Shown piece by piece: positions 1-9,459 of a DNA stretch of 12,741 nucleotides. Both the position numbers and the translations under genes were made by a program. This stretch comes from Isohypsibius dastychi (taxonomy: Eukaryota; Tardigrada; Eutardigrada; Parachela; Isohypsibiidae), in assembly GCA_034696485.1 (NCBI GenBank), contig JAQIWT010001063.1, positions 1-12,741 of the forward strand, in the 5' to 3' direction. A model generated the notes under the pieces. It searched no databases and was not told where the DNA came from. It saw nothing but the letters and a program-made list of their open reading frames with translations. Position 1 is the stretch's first letter; each line of letters opens with the position of its first letter.

Positions 1-86
1 TCAGTTGAAGAAAATGGGGGTGTTCTGCATTTTACACAAACCCCGGCTGTGTTCCGAATTAGTGTCCTTACTGGTAGTGTTGTTTT

Positions 87-972
87 CTACAGCTGTTTTC
101 CAAGCAGCCAAAAGGTTTTCAGGGTCCCCTTTCCCTGAAATACACATCAGTTATCCGCAGACGAATTTTAAAAATTAAAATCAGCTTACTTTAACTGCCA
201 CCAATCCTCTTTCATCGATGTTGAAGCCGCCAATGTTTTCCAGTAGATTCTTTGTTTCTTCCGAAATTTGAATTCTCATCGCTATGGTTATAAGAAGCGC
301 CTAATATACTTATCCACTATTCAAATTAGATAACTAACGTACGTTCACCAGTCGATTCCATACGAGACGCTACATTCACCGTATCCCCAAACCTGAATCA
401 TTTGTCAACATCAGCTGGCATTTGGGAGAGTTACAATTACTCACAGGCAATATCGTGGCATTTTGAGGCCCACTATCCCAGTGACACATGGACCTAAAAT
501 TCCATAAGTCTTGATGACACGAACAACGTGTGAAGACGTGATGGAAACTGACCAGAGTTAATTCCAATGCGGATCAGAATCTTCTCTGTTGGCAAGCGTG
601 GAACGACAAAGGTCCTGATTCCATCGCAGATTTCGAGTGACATCGATGCAATTTCCGATGCATGCTTATTACCGTTGCGAAGTGGTAAGCCGGATGACAC
701 CTGGACGGTGATGTTGAGATCAGCCATTTCCACAAAGAAAAAGGTCACAAACCATGTAGGCGTCACCAATCGTTTCAACTTTGTAAACATCATACATCTC
801 CAGGATGTGATCAACAAACGTGTAAAGACTATTCAGCAGCTCGACTACATCCATGGGACTTCCCTTTGCTGCCAGAGTAGTAAAGCCGACAATATCACTG
901 AAATATATCGTTACACTCTCAAACGCTTCGGGGGCGACATGTTCACCCCGTGTTAGCGCGGCAGCCACAGAT
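87..972 (-). other. Class III guanylyl cyclase catalytic domain, residues intact
   Basis: Residues 857-1057, coded by exons 15-20. Both metal-binding aspartates are present: D882 in 'FSDIVGF' and D926 in 'ETIGDAYM'. Both guanine-specifying residues are present: E922 in 'KVETIGD' and C994 in 'MPRYCLFGD'. The transition-state asparagine and arginine (N1001, R1005) lie in '[10 protein letters not shown]'. The domain ends with '[12 protein letters not shown]' close to the C-terminus, so there is no long tail. By family knowledge it works as a homodimer with two active sites. Everything needed for GTP-to-cGMP activity is visible, so this is an active enzyme rather than a decoy. Confidence 0.93.
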
Positions 973-3900
973 CTGGAATGAACATCAGTTTTATTCATAT
1001 TGATTGTCTACTTTAATACCATACTTTGGTAGAAGTTGGCTAAGAAGTTGTTCTGATCGATTCTTCTCATCCATGAACTGTTGAGTCTGATTAGCTACTT
1101 TCAGTTCGAGATCAGCTGCATATTGCTCCATTCTCTTCAAGAGCATATCTACAATATTATCCCCCACATTTCCAACCACTCTTTTCAATCTCTCTTTGAT
1201 CTTTGGGAAGGTCGGCCGTTCAAATGGATTTTCTTCCCAACAACGTTCCATCAAGTCATACAATTCATTCGAACAAGCTGATCGGGGAACTCTTGGTCGG
1301 ACTGGTGGGATGTTCGAGGCAATTACCTTGTGGCAGATTACGGGTGTCAACTTGCTCAGTTATACCAATACCCCTTATCTATTGTACCTCTCTCAGTATT
1401 TCGAAATCGGACATTTCCAGCGGATCGTTTGGAAGTTCAAAAGGGTCGCTCCGCAGTATAATCTGCTGCAGGATAATCGCGAAGCTGTAGATATCTCCTT
1501 TCTTTAAAACATGAATCGTCATTTTCGGCGTGTGAATTCGGAGAGCTCGATCAAACCTGTGTTCCATTAGGGGGCATTGTTTGTCGTAGCAGCTCCGGAG
1601 CTCTCCACAATAGAGTAAAGCACGGCCTTTCCATCTCCTCGAGCTCCAGAGGTTCCAGTGATTTTCTTTCCCGGAAAAACGGCAGCCCATAGTCAGATAT
1701 TTTCAACGTGAAACGAATGTCGATCAGACAGGTAAGTGACGACAACATTCCGTGTGACCGGATTTCACTGGCATGAAGATACGTCATTCCCTGAAAAGAC
1801 ATGATATCAATCGGACCAAAGTAAGCTGGCATAGTCACTCCTTACGAAAACCAAATCGCGAATAAGTGAATTCTTGAAAAACCAGTCCAGTTTGATCAAA
1901 TCGTTTCCCAGTACATCACTAAGCGTCCCCTTGGAGCAAAGTCCCGCCACGATGTACTCACAAACGTTCTGCGCATTGATGGCAATTCCCACAAAATGTT
2001 GCAAATTTGGTTGATCAATAGATTTCAGCTGGAATGAACGTATAGTTAAATTATTCATTTATTCAAAAATCTTCTAGTGTGACTCACGCTGTTGACCTCG
2101 TCTATGAGCTCTTTCATGGGTGGCTTGCCTTGTTCTGATACATCAGTAAGCTGAACTGTCGTATTTCTATAGTTGGCGAAGATGTCACAAACGTATGAAG
2201 AGTACCCAGTTCGGCCGCTTGCTTTTGTTCCACTTCCAACTGTCGATAAGCTGTGCTATAAAGATGAATATTCAGTTACAGGAAATGGTTGAATTGCACT
2301 CTGACTAACTGTCGAGGCTTTCCTGGTGCCGCTTGTTGTTCGATTCTGGCGCACATTCAGCTCATCACTCCGTATCTTCCACCAGTTTGGATTATAATCT
2401 TTACGGAGTCTCCTAAAGGACGTTGGGTTTAAACTATCATAAGCCTATACAGCACCAGGATAACTCGCAACCGTTTTTACCATATCCTAGTAAAGAAATA
2501 TCCCCCTCCCAATCCCAGCACCAGAAATGCCAGAACCGGCACCGCGACCACGACAGCAATAAGTTGAGAGGTCAGACCCTCGAAGTGGCATTTGTCTCCA
2601 CGGAATCCGCAAACAGGCTCATTCGGTGGGAATTTTCCGTCAACACTGGGCCAATTGGGCTTCCTTAGAGACCGGAAAGTGGCATTAGTTCCCTCCAAAG
2701 AAACTGGCTGAAACTGGAGAAATGCCTACAAACACGCAATTTCGTAGAGCTCGAACAACTTGGCGGCAAGCAAAGCACGGAGAGTCACTAATGTCCTATA
2801 TCAGATCAGACTTCATGTTCTTGTCCCCCCCCCCCATCTAGCATTCTTGGATTGCGCTCCGTTTACCTGAAATTTTTCCGTATCATTGTTGAACTGCTTT
2901 ATTGCAAGTTGATGAACGCGCTCTCGATCACCGCCGATATAAACAGCGTCACCCCTGGCGCCTTTGATAACGGAGACAGTGAGACGCTCAACAACAGCTG
3001 ATCCATTTGCTAGATTTTTCCCTGCTTCCAGAAATTCCGCGGCAATTTGAGCATACATTCGGATTGATTCATACACCCCAGTCACTACAGGGTCAATCTA
3101 TGAAGGAGAATCATTCAGTGCGCCACATATCTAGGTATCACTGAGAAGAACTTACGGTGTCCATAGCATCGTAGGTGTATTGATACTTGAATCGGGCCAG
3201 CTGCTTTACTCTGTCCTCGAATATATCGTCGGAGATGCTTTTGGGATTGTTGAAGGATACTATCAGCAAGGATGGAAAGGCTCTTAAGGCGTCCTGAAAT
3301 GGTTGCTTATTTCTATCTTTTGACACCCAAAGGATTACGGAATGACTTACGTTGTCAAAATCATCTCCCACGGTGGCATCCATGGTTCCCCAATAGGCTA
3401 AATTATACAATTCAATTCCAATGAAGACCTGTAAATGCCAGATTAACAATAGAATGTCATGACCTTTCTCAACCACCTACATTTTCACCATTCGCGAAAC
3501 CGCTACTGTGAGCGACAAGCTGCGATTAAATAACAATCAGAATTTCTGAGTATTTCCAGAGTTTTGTTGGCCTACCATGAAGTCTCGAACAACTGATGCT
3601 GGTGTCATGAAGACAAAAACTGCAAATTAAAGTTCAGTATCTCGTATGGAAGAAAATCGGAACAGAGACTGTTCTAAACCCCCATATGACCCTCGTATCA
3701 GCCAAAAATGGTCAAATGATGCTCGTTTGACTTATTAAAACAGTCGCTGTTTTGCCTCGATTTCCGTCCGAGTATGGCATATTTTCGTCAGAACTCACAC
3801 GTTCATTCGTCTCCATAAAAAGCAGTCACATGCAAACCGAATTCGATCTCATTTAATTACGAGGAAAAATTTCATTTTCATCCAAAACCGTTCCAATACA

Positions 3901-5674
3901 GTGTGACATTTATAGCTTTTCAGTGTGACATTCATACATAGCTTAACTGGTATGTAGTCTGTACAGTGTTTCTTACCTCGGCTTCTGTCGTGAGCGAGCT
4001 TCAGCAAACCAGCGTAACGTGCTTTGTTCGATCTTTTGCTTCTGAACGTAGTCGTCACCGTGTTCTGATATACAGTTTCGTTCAACTGTCGCATGTAGCG
4101 CATAAATATCTCTGCCAGAGCGCTGAACAAAGGATACGAGTCATCACGCATCAGACTAATATTTGAGTAGTCATTCATAAGGAAGAATGCATTGAGACAT
4201 TCAACCAGACTATTCGTCCCGTATGCTGTTTGGACCAACAGTGGGTAGTCTGCTCTTCTTGAGTCGATCTGTAGGCTGGTTGCGCCGATGCCCGGTGTAG
4301 CCAACAATGGAATGTTCGCCGATTCCGCGAAGCCGTAGAGTGCAGCGGCGGTGTGGGCGCAGCCTTGAAAAGAGACAAGACAAAGACATGAGATGACAAA
4401 GATGGTGTGCTACTCGCATATCCTGCAGGGTTTGTTCTGCCATTCTGGATCTGTTTTGTATCCAGCGCTCTGTGACGTTGATATGAACTGCATAGAAATG
4501 TAACCGGAAATATTATAATCATGCCTACTGTAATGAGCGACATTGCTCTTCTGTTACCCGGAAAGCATTCATGGCGTCTACCGTTTCACTGGCTATTGAG
4601 ACAATCCCAGAAAGAAGATACTCAGCGGCAAGTTATTCATCATCGCAATTCTCGCGACTCGTGAAATTTAACGATTTCTGAGCACGAGATCCACCATGAT
4701 TAAATGCCATGAGTCTACCAATTCACCCAGAAATCAGCTGGATTAAACTGTGCTCGACATGTCACAGAACACCGTAAAAACCATGACTGTAAGACTCACC
4801 CTCGCGAGAGAACGCGAAGACATAACTAGCGCTGCTATCAAACAATCTGCCCGTATGTTACAAAATGCAACGTTAAGTTTGTGGCAACCCATGTGTATCA
4901 AGATCGAAACAACTCGAACATCTAGAGCTTCGATAATCCTATTTCTTTGTTCGGCGACCACCATGAATCAGGTTGCTGGGCTGCCCGGCAGCCGAACTGC
5001 GGGGCACCGAGCTGCGGCTGGTATATGGTAGTCGGACTTACCAAACTCTTCCTAGTGGTCCTAGCTGTCCTAAGTTTGACCTAACGAGGCTGACATATCT
5101 CGCCATGTTTCAGTGTGCAATGCAGCTAGCTAGCCTGGTCATCGCAAAATGGTTGAAGTAAATTGTGGCAGGCAAATCTCAATTCTGATATGCAAATGTC
5201 TGCTGACATTTTTCGAGGTTTACGTTTTTTTAATGGCCAGGTCAAGAAATTGTTTTCACGGCATCCTTTGTGTATATACCTGAATTTCTAATACGATTAT
5301 TCACAATCCGTCATCTCACAATCGAAATCCTCAAAGTTAAGGCGTGCTTTCTCACCTGCTCCGACAAATAAGTCGCACTTCGTCCCATTGTCCAACGCAT
5401 CCTTGATTGCACTTACGGCGGAATACATCTTCGTCGTACAGGAGTCGCCAGTATTGATCACGACAGATTTTATCTGGTGGGAAAGTGGCATGATGAGGCG
5501 ATTCGAGTCACTCACTCCCAAATCCAGAGCAGCGAGGATGCGATTTTGCGTAGAGAAGTATGAGTCATTCTCCCAGACAAAGCATGCGTTTATCACTACA
5601 ACGTTGTTCTCCCCAGCTTTGACTTCCGCACTACATCTCATTATCAAAAATGTCACAAGAAGCAGAGCCCTCAT
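87..5674 (-). CDS. Receptor-type guanylyl cyclase (natriuretic-peptide-receptor/GCY family), 20 exons, complete
   Basis: Membrane receptor that makes cGMP from GTP on the cytoplasmic side. Exons, 5' to 3': 5674-5356, 4363-3977, 3619-3576, 3519-3481, 3428-3351, 3293-3156, 3097-2867, 2707-2481, 2412-2310, 2255-2088, 2028-1846, 1790-1557, 1501-1388, 1326-1025, 972-753, 700-553, 493-445, 392-343, 281-190, 134-87. They total 3174 nt (1057 residues plus stop), all in frame with GT-AG introns and normal length for the family. Residues about 1-17 are a signal peptide starting [12 protein letters not shown]. About 20-457 form the ANF-receptor-type ectodomain, with paired cysteines around residues 88-107. 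About 458-483 are the single membrane span. About 520-800 are a kinase homology domain, about 815-855 a coiled-coil linker, and 857-1050 the cyclase. The start is the only Met in frame with a signal peptide. The ligand is unknown and orthology within the large family cannot be set. An unmodelled upstream non-coding exon is possible. Confidence 0.95.
1103..2255 (-). other. Kinase homology (pseudokinase) domain of the guanylyl cyclase
   Basis: Residues about 523-800, coded by exons 10-14. The core reads '[10 protein letters not shown]', '[16 protein letters not shown]', 'LKISDYGL', 'RAPELL', '[10 protein letters not shown]' and '[10 protein letters not shown]', the usual order of receptor-cyclase kinase homology motifs. 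The catalytic HRD aspartate is missing (HGMLSS instead) and DFG is DYG. No glycine-rich loop is evident. The segment aligned with the ATP-lysine strand ([10 protein letters not shown]) has no lysine in the AVK position. In this family the domain is regulatory, holding the cyclase off until ligand binds. The loss of the lysine is more extreme than in vertebrate natriuretic peptide receptors, where a lysine is kept. Confidence 0.88.
2825..2835. repeat. Homopolymer C11 (G11 on the minus strand)
   Basis: Eleven consecutive C residues lie in the 159-nt intron 7 of the cyclase gene, 32 nt downstream of the donor on the transcribed strand. Such tracts are prone to slippage and miscalling; the adjacent splice sites are not affected. 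Confidence 0.9.
3652..3764. repeat. Imperfect palindrome in intron 2 of the cyclase gene
   Basis: AACAGAGACTGTT (3661-3673) pairs with AACAGTCGCTGTT (3739-3751) at 12 of 13 positions. It is flanked outside by GAAAATCG (from 3652) and CGATTTC (3758-3764). Inside, GTCAAA (3711-3716) faces TTTGAC (3726-3731). Each central arm is itself close to palindromic, so several folds are possible. Confidence 0.45.
3899..3936. repeat. Short direct repeat, two copies, 22-nt period
   Basis: CAGTGTGACATTTATA at 3899-3914 recurs as CAGTGTGACATTCATA at 3921-3936, 15 of 16 identical. It lies in intron 2 of the cyclase gene. The motif TGTGACA could be a protein-binding site, but nothing else supports that. Confidence 0.6.
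4364..5355 (-). other. Long first intron of the guanylyl cyclase gene (992 nt)
   Basis: Donor GTGAGA follows codon 106 and the acceptor is TTTTCAAG. It joins the signal-peptide exon to exon 2 in phase 1 and completes '[16 protein letters not shown]'. I see no RNA gene or convincing coding segment in it. A GC-rich patch at about 4971-5020 contains a 6-bp perfect hairpin (GCTGCCCGGCAGC, 4980-4992) and two near-identical 11-mers, CCGAACTGCGG at 4992 and CCGAGCTGCGG at 5007. In small-intron animals, long first introns often carry transcriptional enhancers; that is inference here. Confidence 0.85.
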
Positions 5675-6437
5675 TCTTCTTCGGTTTTGGAGCTCAAGGT
5701 AAAATAAAAGAAGTCACACCGCATCGCCACGTTATTCTTAAGAAGATTCAAGAGGGAGGGACCTATCGATTCGCTAGAGTGAGGTAAACCGATTTAGTAG
5801 CAGCGCCATTATACCTAGATGATTACCGTGGCTCTCCAGGGAGATCATCGCATCACCGCAAATCGTCCCATTATTTCCAATGACGACACACTTCTGATAA
5901 ATTTCCGCACGAATTTCGCATGGGAATGGCAGTTACATGATGACAATCGAAAGGGCTATACACTAATGGGAAATGTTTGCCGGACAGCGTGTCGCAAATC
6001 TGTATATGGCAGATCGAAGAAACACGTGGGAGGCTTAATCCTGACAAATGCGTTATCGGAAAAGGCTTAACCGACGACTTTCATTGAACAATTTGTTTTT
6101 CGGGAAAGCATAATGTTCGGTGTTTCTAATCCAATTTTAATATTGTGAAAAACAACTGTTGACTCCAAAAGGTATTAAGACAGACGGAAAAATCCGAGGG
6201 AGAAGAGATAGAACGGCACGCCCTCACCAAAATCAGAAATTGCTTTAGTTCAAATAAAGTCCGAATCCGAGGCTCTTGTTCTGATGCCTAAGTTGAGCAT
6301 CGGATGTGCGGAATGAATTCTGATACGTTCCACCGAGTCTTTTCAGAATAGGGAATCACAATGAGCAACGTATTTGTGTTTCACAATCTAGTGCTCTTAA
6401 GGACGAGATGTGTGTCGTTGAAACTAGCGAATCCTAG

Positions 6438-6530
6438 CCTCAAATTCTTAAGAGACGGGAATTGTATCCCTCGATTTTAACCCGCTCCCTTAGCGGCTCC
6501 TAGAAATTTTAGGAACCTGAGAATTTAAGG
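6438..6530. repeat. Cluster of short inverted repeats
   Basis: CCGCT (6482-6486) and AGCGG (6492-6496) form a 5-bp hairpin. GGCTCCTA (6495-6502) pairs with TAGGAACC (6510-6517) at 7 of 8 positions, sharing bases with the first. Outside them, CTCAAATTCTTAAG (from 6439) and CTGAGAATTTAAGG (6517-6530) are inexact inverted copies. It could be the remnant of a small foldback element or chance; no target-site duplication was recognised. Confidence 0.35.
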
Positions 6531-7262
6531 GAAAAGCCTTGTTTCCTCATTGCGCATTTGGAGTCAGTCACACCCAGATATTGAGTAATCACTGAAATTC
6601 TTTTCTAAATTCACCGACGCAAGAAAAAAGACTTTCTGTATGATAACTTCACCATAAACAACCGGGAAAGCAGACATGCAAAAAACGCGCCGCATCTTTC
6701 GTGTTCAACTCAGGAACCCCCATAATTCACCTCTGAAGCCTCTACGTTGAGTATGGTCGACATGCGCCAAAAATACAATACTCTGACTTACGATGATTAC
6801 AGAATGAGAACTTAAAAAACGCACCTACGAACGTGTGAGAGGCGGCAAACACTTACACAGATGTAATTCAACCCTAACTTAAAGATATGTGATGCTACAT
6901 TTTGCAGAAACTTTCTACGGTGGTTGAAACCAGACCATTCTTCAAAATTTATGGATGAGCACTTTTCCTAACCACTTCACCAAAAGCGATCTGCTGTGCG
7001 ATACCACTTGAATATACAAAAGACTGGACGGCTTTAAATATTTGCACACTGTATAATTGCAGTTCTCCAAATTTTCAGGTAACTGACAACCGAAACGACA
7101 AACGAATCGATCCACCACACACTGTAATATAAGTGCCCCATTGGTACTCTTCAAACTGCACAAGTCTGCGCGTGACATATCCTTTACCAAAGTGGTGGAA
7201 TATCATACCGGATTCTTCTTCTCGCACAAACAGAAAAGCTACAATACGTGCTTGACTAATTC

Positions 7263-7271
7263 CCATCCAGA
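7263..7271 (+). promoter_or_regulatory. Possible 3' splice site just before the receptor start codon
   Basis: The sequence TTCCCATCCAG sits one base before ATG 7272, and an in-frame TAA lies only five codons upstream. The AG could be a trans-splice acceptor (as in nematodes) or the end of a 5' leader intron. The polypyrimidine content is modest, so the support is weak. Confidence 0.25.
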
Positions 7272-8941
7272 ATGACCGCCAAGAAAGCAACTCCCACCAT
7301 AATTCCATCATGGTTCATCAGGTATCTTCAAATCTCTGGGTTATTACCTTTTCTGTTGGCTCCCGAACCATCAGTGATCCGAAGAGCGATACTCTTTATC
7401 TGGACATCACTCATACTTGTATTCTACATTTTCTCCGCATACACGTACCTGGATTCGTACCTTGAGTCCAACCTGCGTGTCCTTCGTGACCTTGAATTCT
7501 TCAACCTCATCAGCCTTGTTATGCAAATCGCTGTTGTCACTCAGGCGCCATTACAACTTCTGATTGTGTTTTGGAAATGTCGTAAACTGGGATCACTCTG
7601 TGATCACATGGACTCAATCTTCAGAATTTCGGTTCTGAGCATCCCAAGTCATATCAAATTCGTCGCACTCGCATTATTCGGTCTGCTTGTGACATCGCTG
7701 GCATCGGTTGCCACAGCTTCATTTTTCGGAGCAAAAATATATCTCGCCATTAATCAGGGGTGGGACCCAGAATACATGGCAGTACTCGAGTCGTCAGTGG
7801 GTGCCTATCTAACAGACATCGTTATGCCAAATGTTTATGTGGTTATCATGTGTAACGGTGACCTTGCTGTGCCTTTGTTAGTGTGCTACCTCGTGGTTTG
7901 TATAAAATCTTCTTTGTCTAACCTCAAAACCACTCTTAAACTAAGCCAAGCTCTGGGGGACAGAGAACAAGAGCAGTCAACCCGAAAGGTCATGACGACG
8001 TATCGCCATTTAATTGTGCTTCTGAATTCATTAAATGACATTTTCGCCTACATCAATCTTTTATGCTGCGTGAGGGAGCTGATAACGATTGTGGCACTTC
8101 TGGCATCGCTTCTTCAGCTGCCGTTGGAACCGACAGCCACCGAATCAGTGGATCAATTTGAAGAACGTGCTCTACTGGATGTTGCATGGAAACCGGCGTT
8201 GTATGGTTACACTGCGGTGACAGGAGTGAACGCATTCGTGCGCTACTTCATATTCATCAACTTCAATGAACAGGTTGAATTTTGTGGAGTTGAACTTGTC
8301 TGTCTTTTGAAGGGATTGTTTTTTCAGAGCATGGAATTGCGGAATCAAGTAAATAGAAACATCGCTGCGACAGAGAATACGGGTTTAACGGAGCAGTACT
8401 CGCAGCTTCTGGCCATCATAGCCAGTGAACCGATGGCGATGTCCGCTGGAGGATTCTTCTTGTTGACAAAACAGTACTTGACAACGGTGCAAATTAATCG
8501 TGATTGTTGACGTACCTCTCCTGGAAATGTTTTCATTTCAGGCGCTGGGTTTGCTGATCACTTATTTTCTGTTGATTTATCAGACTAGGGACAGCAAAGG
8601 CGACATGAGGGAACTACTCAAACTCGGTGAGTTCATCCGCGTGATGAACACATTAACACCTAACGGGACGTTTAACCTTGCTGGGTTTCGTGACATTGCG
8701 AAGCCAATATAACGCTTGAAGACGGCGAAGTCCTGTTCGGCTGTAGAGCTATTCCCAGCCGGCCATTTTCGCATCTCAAAGTATTTGTTGCCGTAATGCA
8801 ACAAATGAAAAGTACTACCTATGCGCAAATGCTGAGTTGTTTTCTGTTTTTTTGTTTTGGATTTTAGATCCGAACGCAACCTTGCTAAGCATTCTACTGA
8901 CCTTACAACTTACAAGGAACGTTACGCAAAGAATGGCCTGA
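7272..8941 (+). CDS. Gustatory-receptor-superfamily (7tm_7; LITE-1/GUR-like) membrane protein
   Basis: Exon 1 is 7272-8486 (405 codons). A 55-nt phase-0 intron (8487-8541, GTGCAA...TTTCAG) leads to exon 2 from 8542. Hydrophobic segments lie at about 37-60, 75-100, 130-155, 185-212, 262-283, 305-330 and 402-419. The last segment, coded across the splice, reads 'SAGGFFLLTKQYLTT' then 'ALGLLITYFLLIYQ'. This is the family C-terminal signature TYhhhhhQ (residues 412-419), normally followed by F but here by T. Family members have an intracellular N-terminus and act as ligand-gated channels or as light or peroxide sensors; the ligand here is unknown. The 3' end is ambiguous. A GTGAGT donor at 8627 joins a strong acceptor at 8867 in frame and stops at 8941 (457 residues). 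Reading through stops at 8712 (461 residues). I chose the spliced form. The start follows an in-frame TAA. Confidence 0.82.
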
Positions 8942-9459
8942 TTATCGCTGTCATGTATGAAATTTTAAGATTGAAAATCATCATGCAGTTCTCTTCGCCA
9001 TTTTCCAATTTTACACCGAATGGTTTCTTGGTGGTGTGAAGCAGAACACACAGTGCACGTTGCGAAATTTTCTCCAAGCCCTCCCAATATCCAGGCTACT
9101 TTGAACCGAGATCGCACTAAGCTTGCTACGATATGTTTGATTTATCCAAAATAATACACAGACCAAAAATACGAATAATAGAAAACGAACAAATAAGGAT
9201 ACATCAGACCGACCATAAGAGCTCTCTCTGTAATGGTTCTACTAACTACTATATTCCCGAATAATCAATGAGGAGGATGCTAAAAATCAAGACAATCACA
9301 AAAGACTCAAATGCGTTTCTAAACAAAACAAGGCAGTGTTTAACCGGAAAATGACTGAATTTCAACTCATGCCTGCTTGTCCAGGTGGCAACACAACATC
9401 AAGGCACGGTGGCAGTGAAACTATGTTTAAAAAATGAGCAACTCTTTTCTTCGTCTTCC
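8942..9459. other. Tail-to-tail spacer between the receptor and collagen genes
   Basis: This stretch should hold the 3' untranslated regions of both convergent genes. It is AT-rich, with A-rich runs around 9150-9340. I found no exact AATAAA signal on the expected strands, no RNA gene and no coding segment. Confidence 0.6.

Larger units (their letters stand above)
3620..3976 (-). other. Second intron of the guanylyl cyclase gene (357 nt) with repeats
   Basis: It lies between exon 2 (ends 3977) and the 44-nt exon 3 (starts 3619), splitting a valine codon in phase 1. It is several times longer than the usual 52-61 nt. It holds an imperfect palindrome at 3652-3764 and a short direct repeat at 3899-3936, listed separately. 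No coding continuity was found in it. Confidence 0.85.
5675..7271. other. Divergent intergenic region between the cyclase and gustatory-receptor-like genes
   Basis: About 1.6 kb separates the two start codons, so it should contain both promoters and 5' leaders. I could not identify a TATA box, an RNA gene or a conserved protein. Open frames here (for example plus strand 5819-6070) resemble no family I know. Short inverted repeats cluster at 6438-6530, and overlapping minus-strand open frames cover 6942-7311. Confidence 0.7.

Noticed and set aside
567-956. Plus-strand open frame of 129 codons
   Set aside because: It lies opposite cyclase exons 15 and 16, which code the conserved catalytic core on the minus strand.
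4484-4543. Hydrophobic minus-strand start ([17 protein letters not shown]) as an alternative signal-peptide exon
   Set aside because: It is out of frame with exon 2 without a further splice, and exon 1 at 5674 already supplies a signal peptide plus conserved ectodomain sequence.
4743-4964. Minus-strand open frame of 73 codons inside intron 1, and an overlapping plus-strand one
   Set aside because: Neither resembles a known domain, and exon 1 joins exon 2 perfectly without them.
87-5674. Apparent frameshifts along the cyclase gene suggesting a pseudogene
   Set aside because: Every frame change coincides with a GT-AG intron, usually 52-68 nt. The 20 joined exons give 1057 codons without a stop.
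5819-6070. Plus-strand open frame of 83 codons between the two divergent genes
   Set aside because: It has no recognisable motif, signal peptide or splice context, and its length is expected by chance.
7272-8712. Reading the plus-strand gene as a rhodopsin-type or nematode serpentine chemoreceptor
   Set aside because: There is no DRY or NPxxY motif. The C-terminal TYhhhhhQ signature and the preceding GGFFLL pattern fit the gustatory receptor family.
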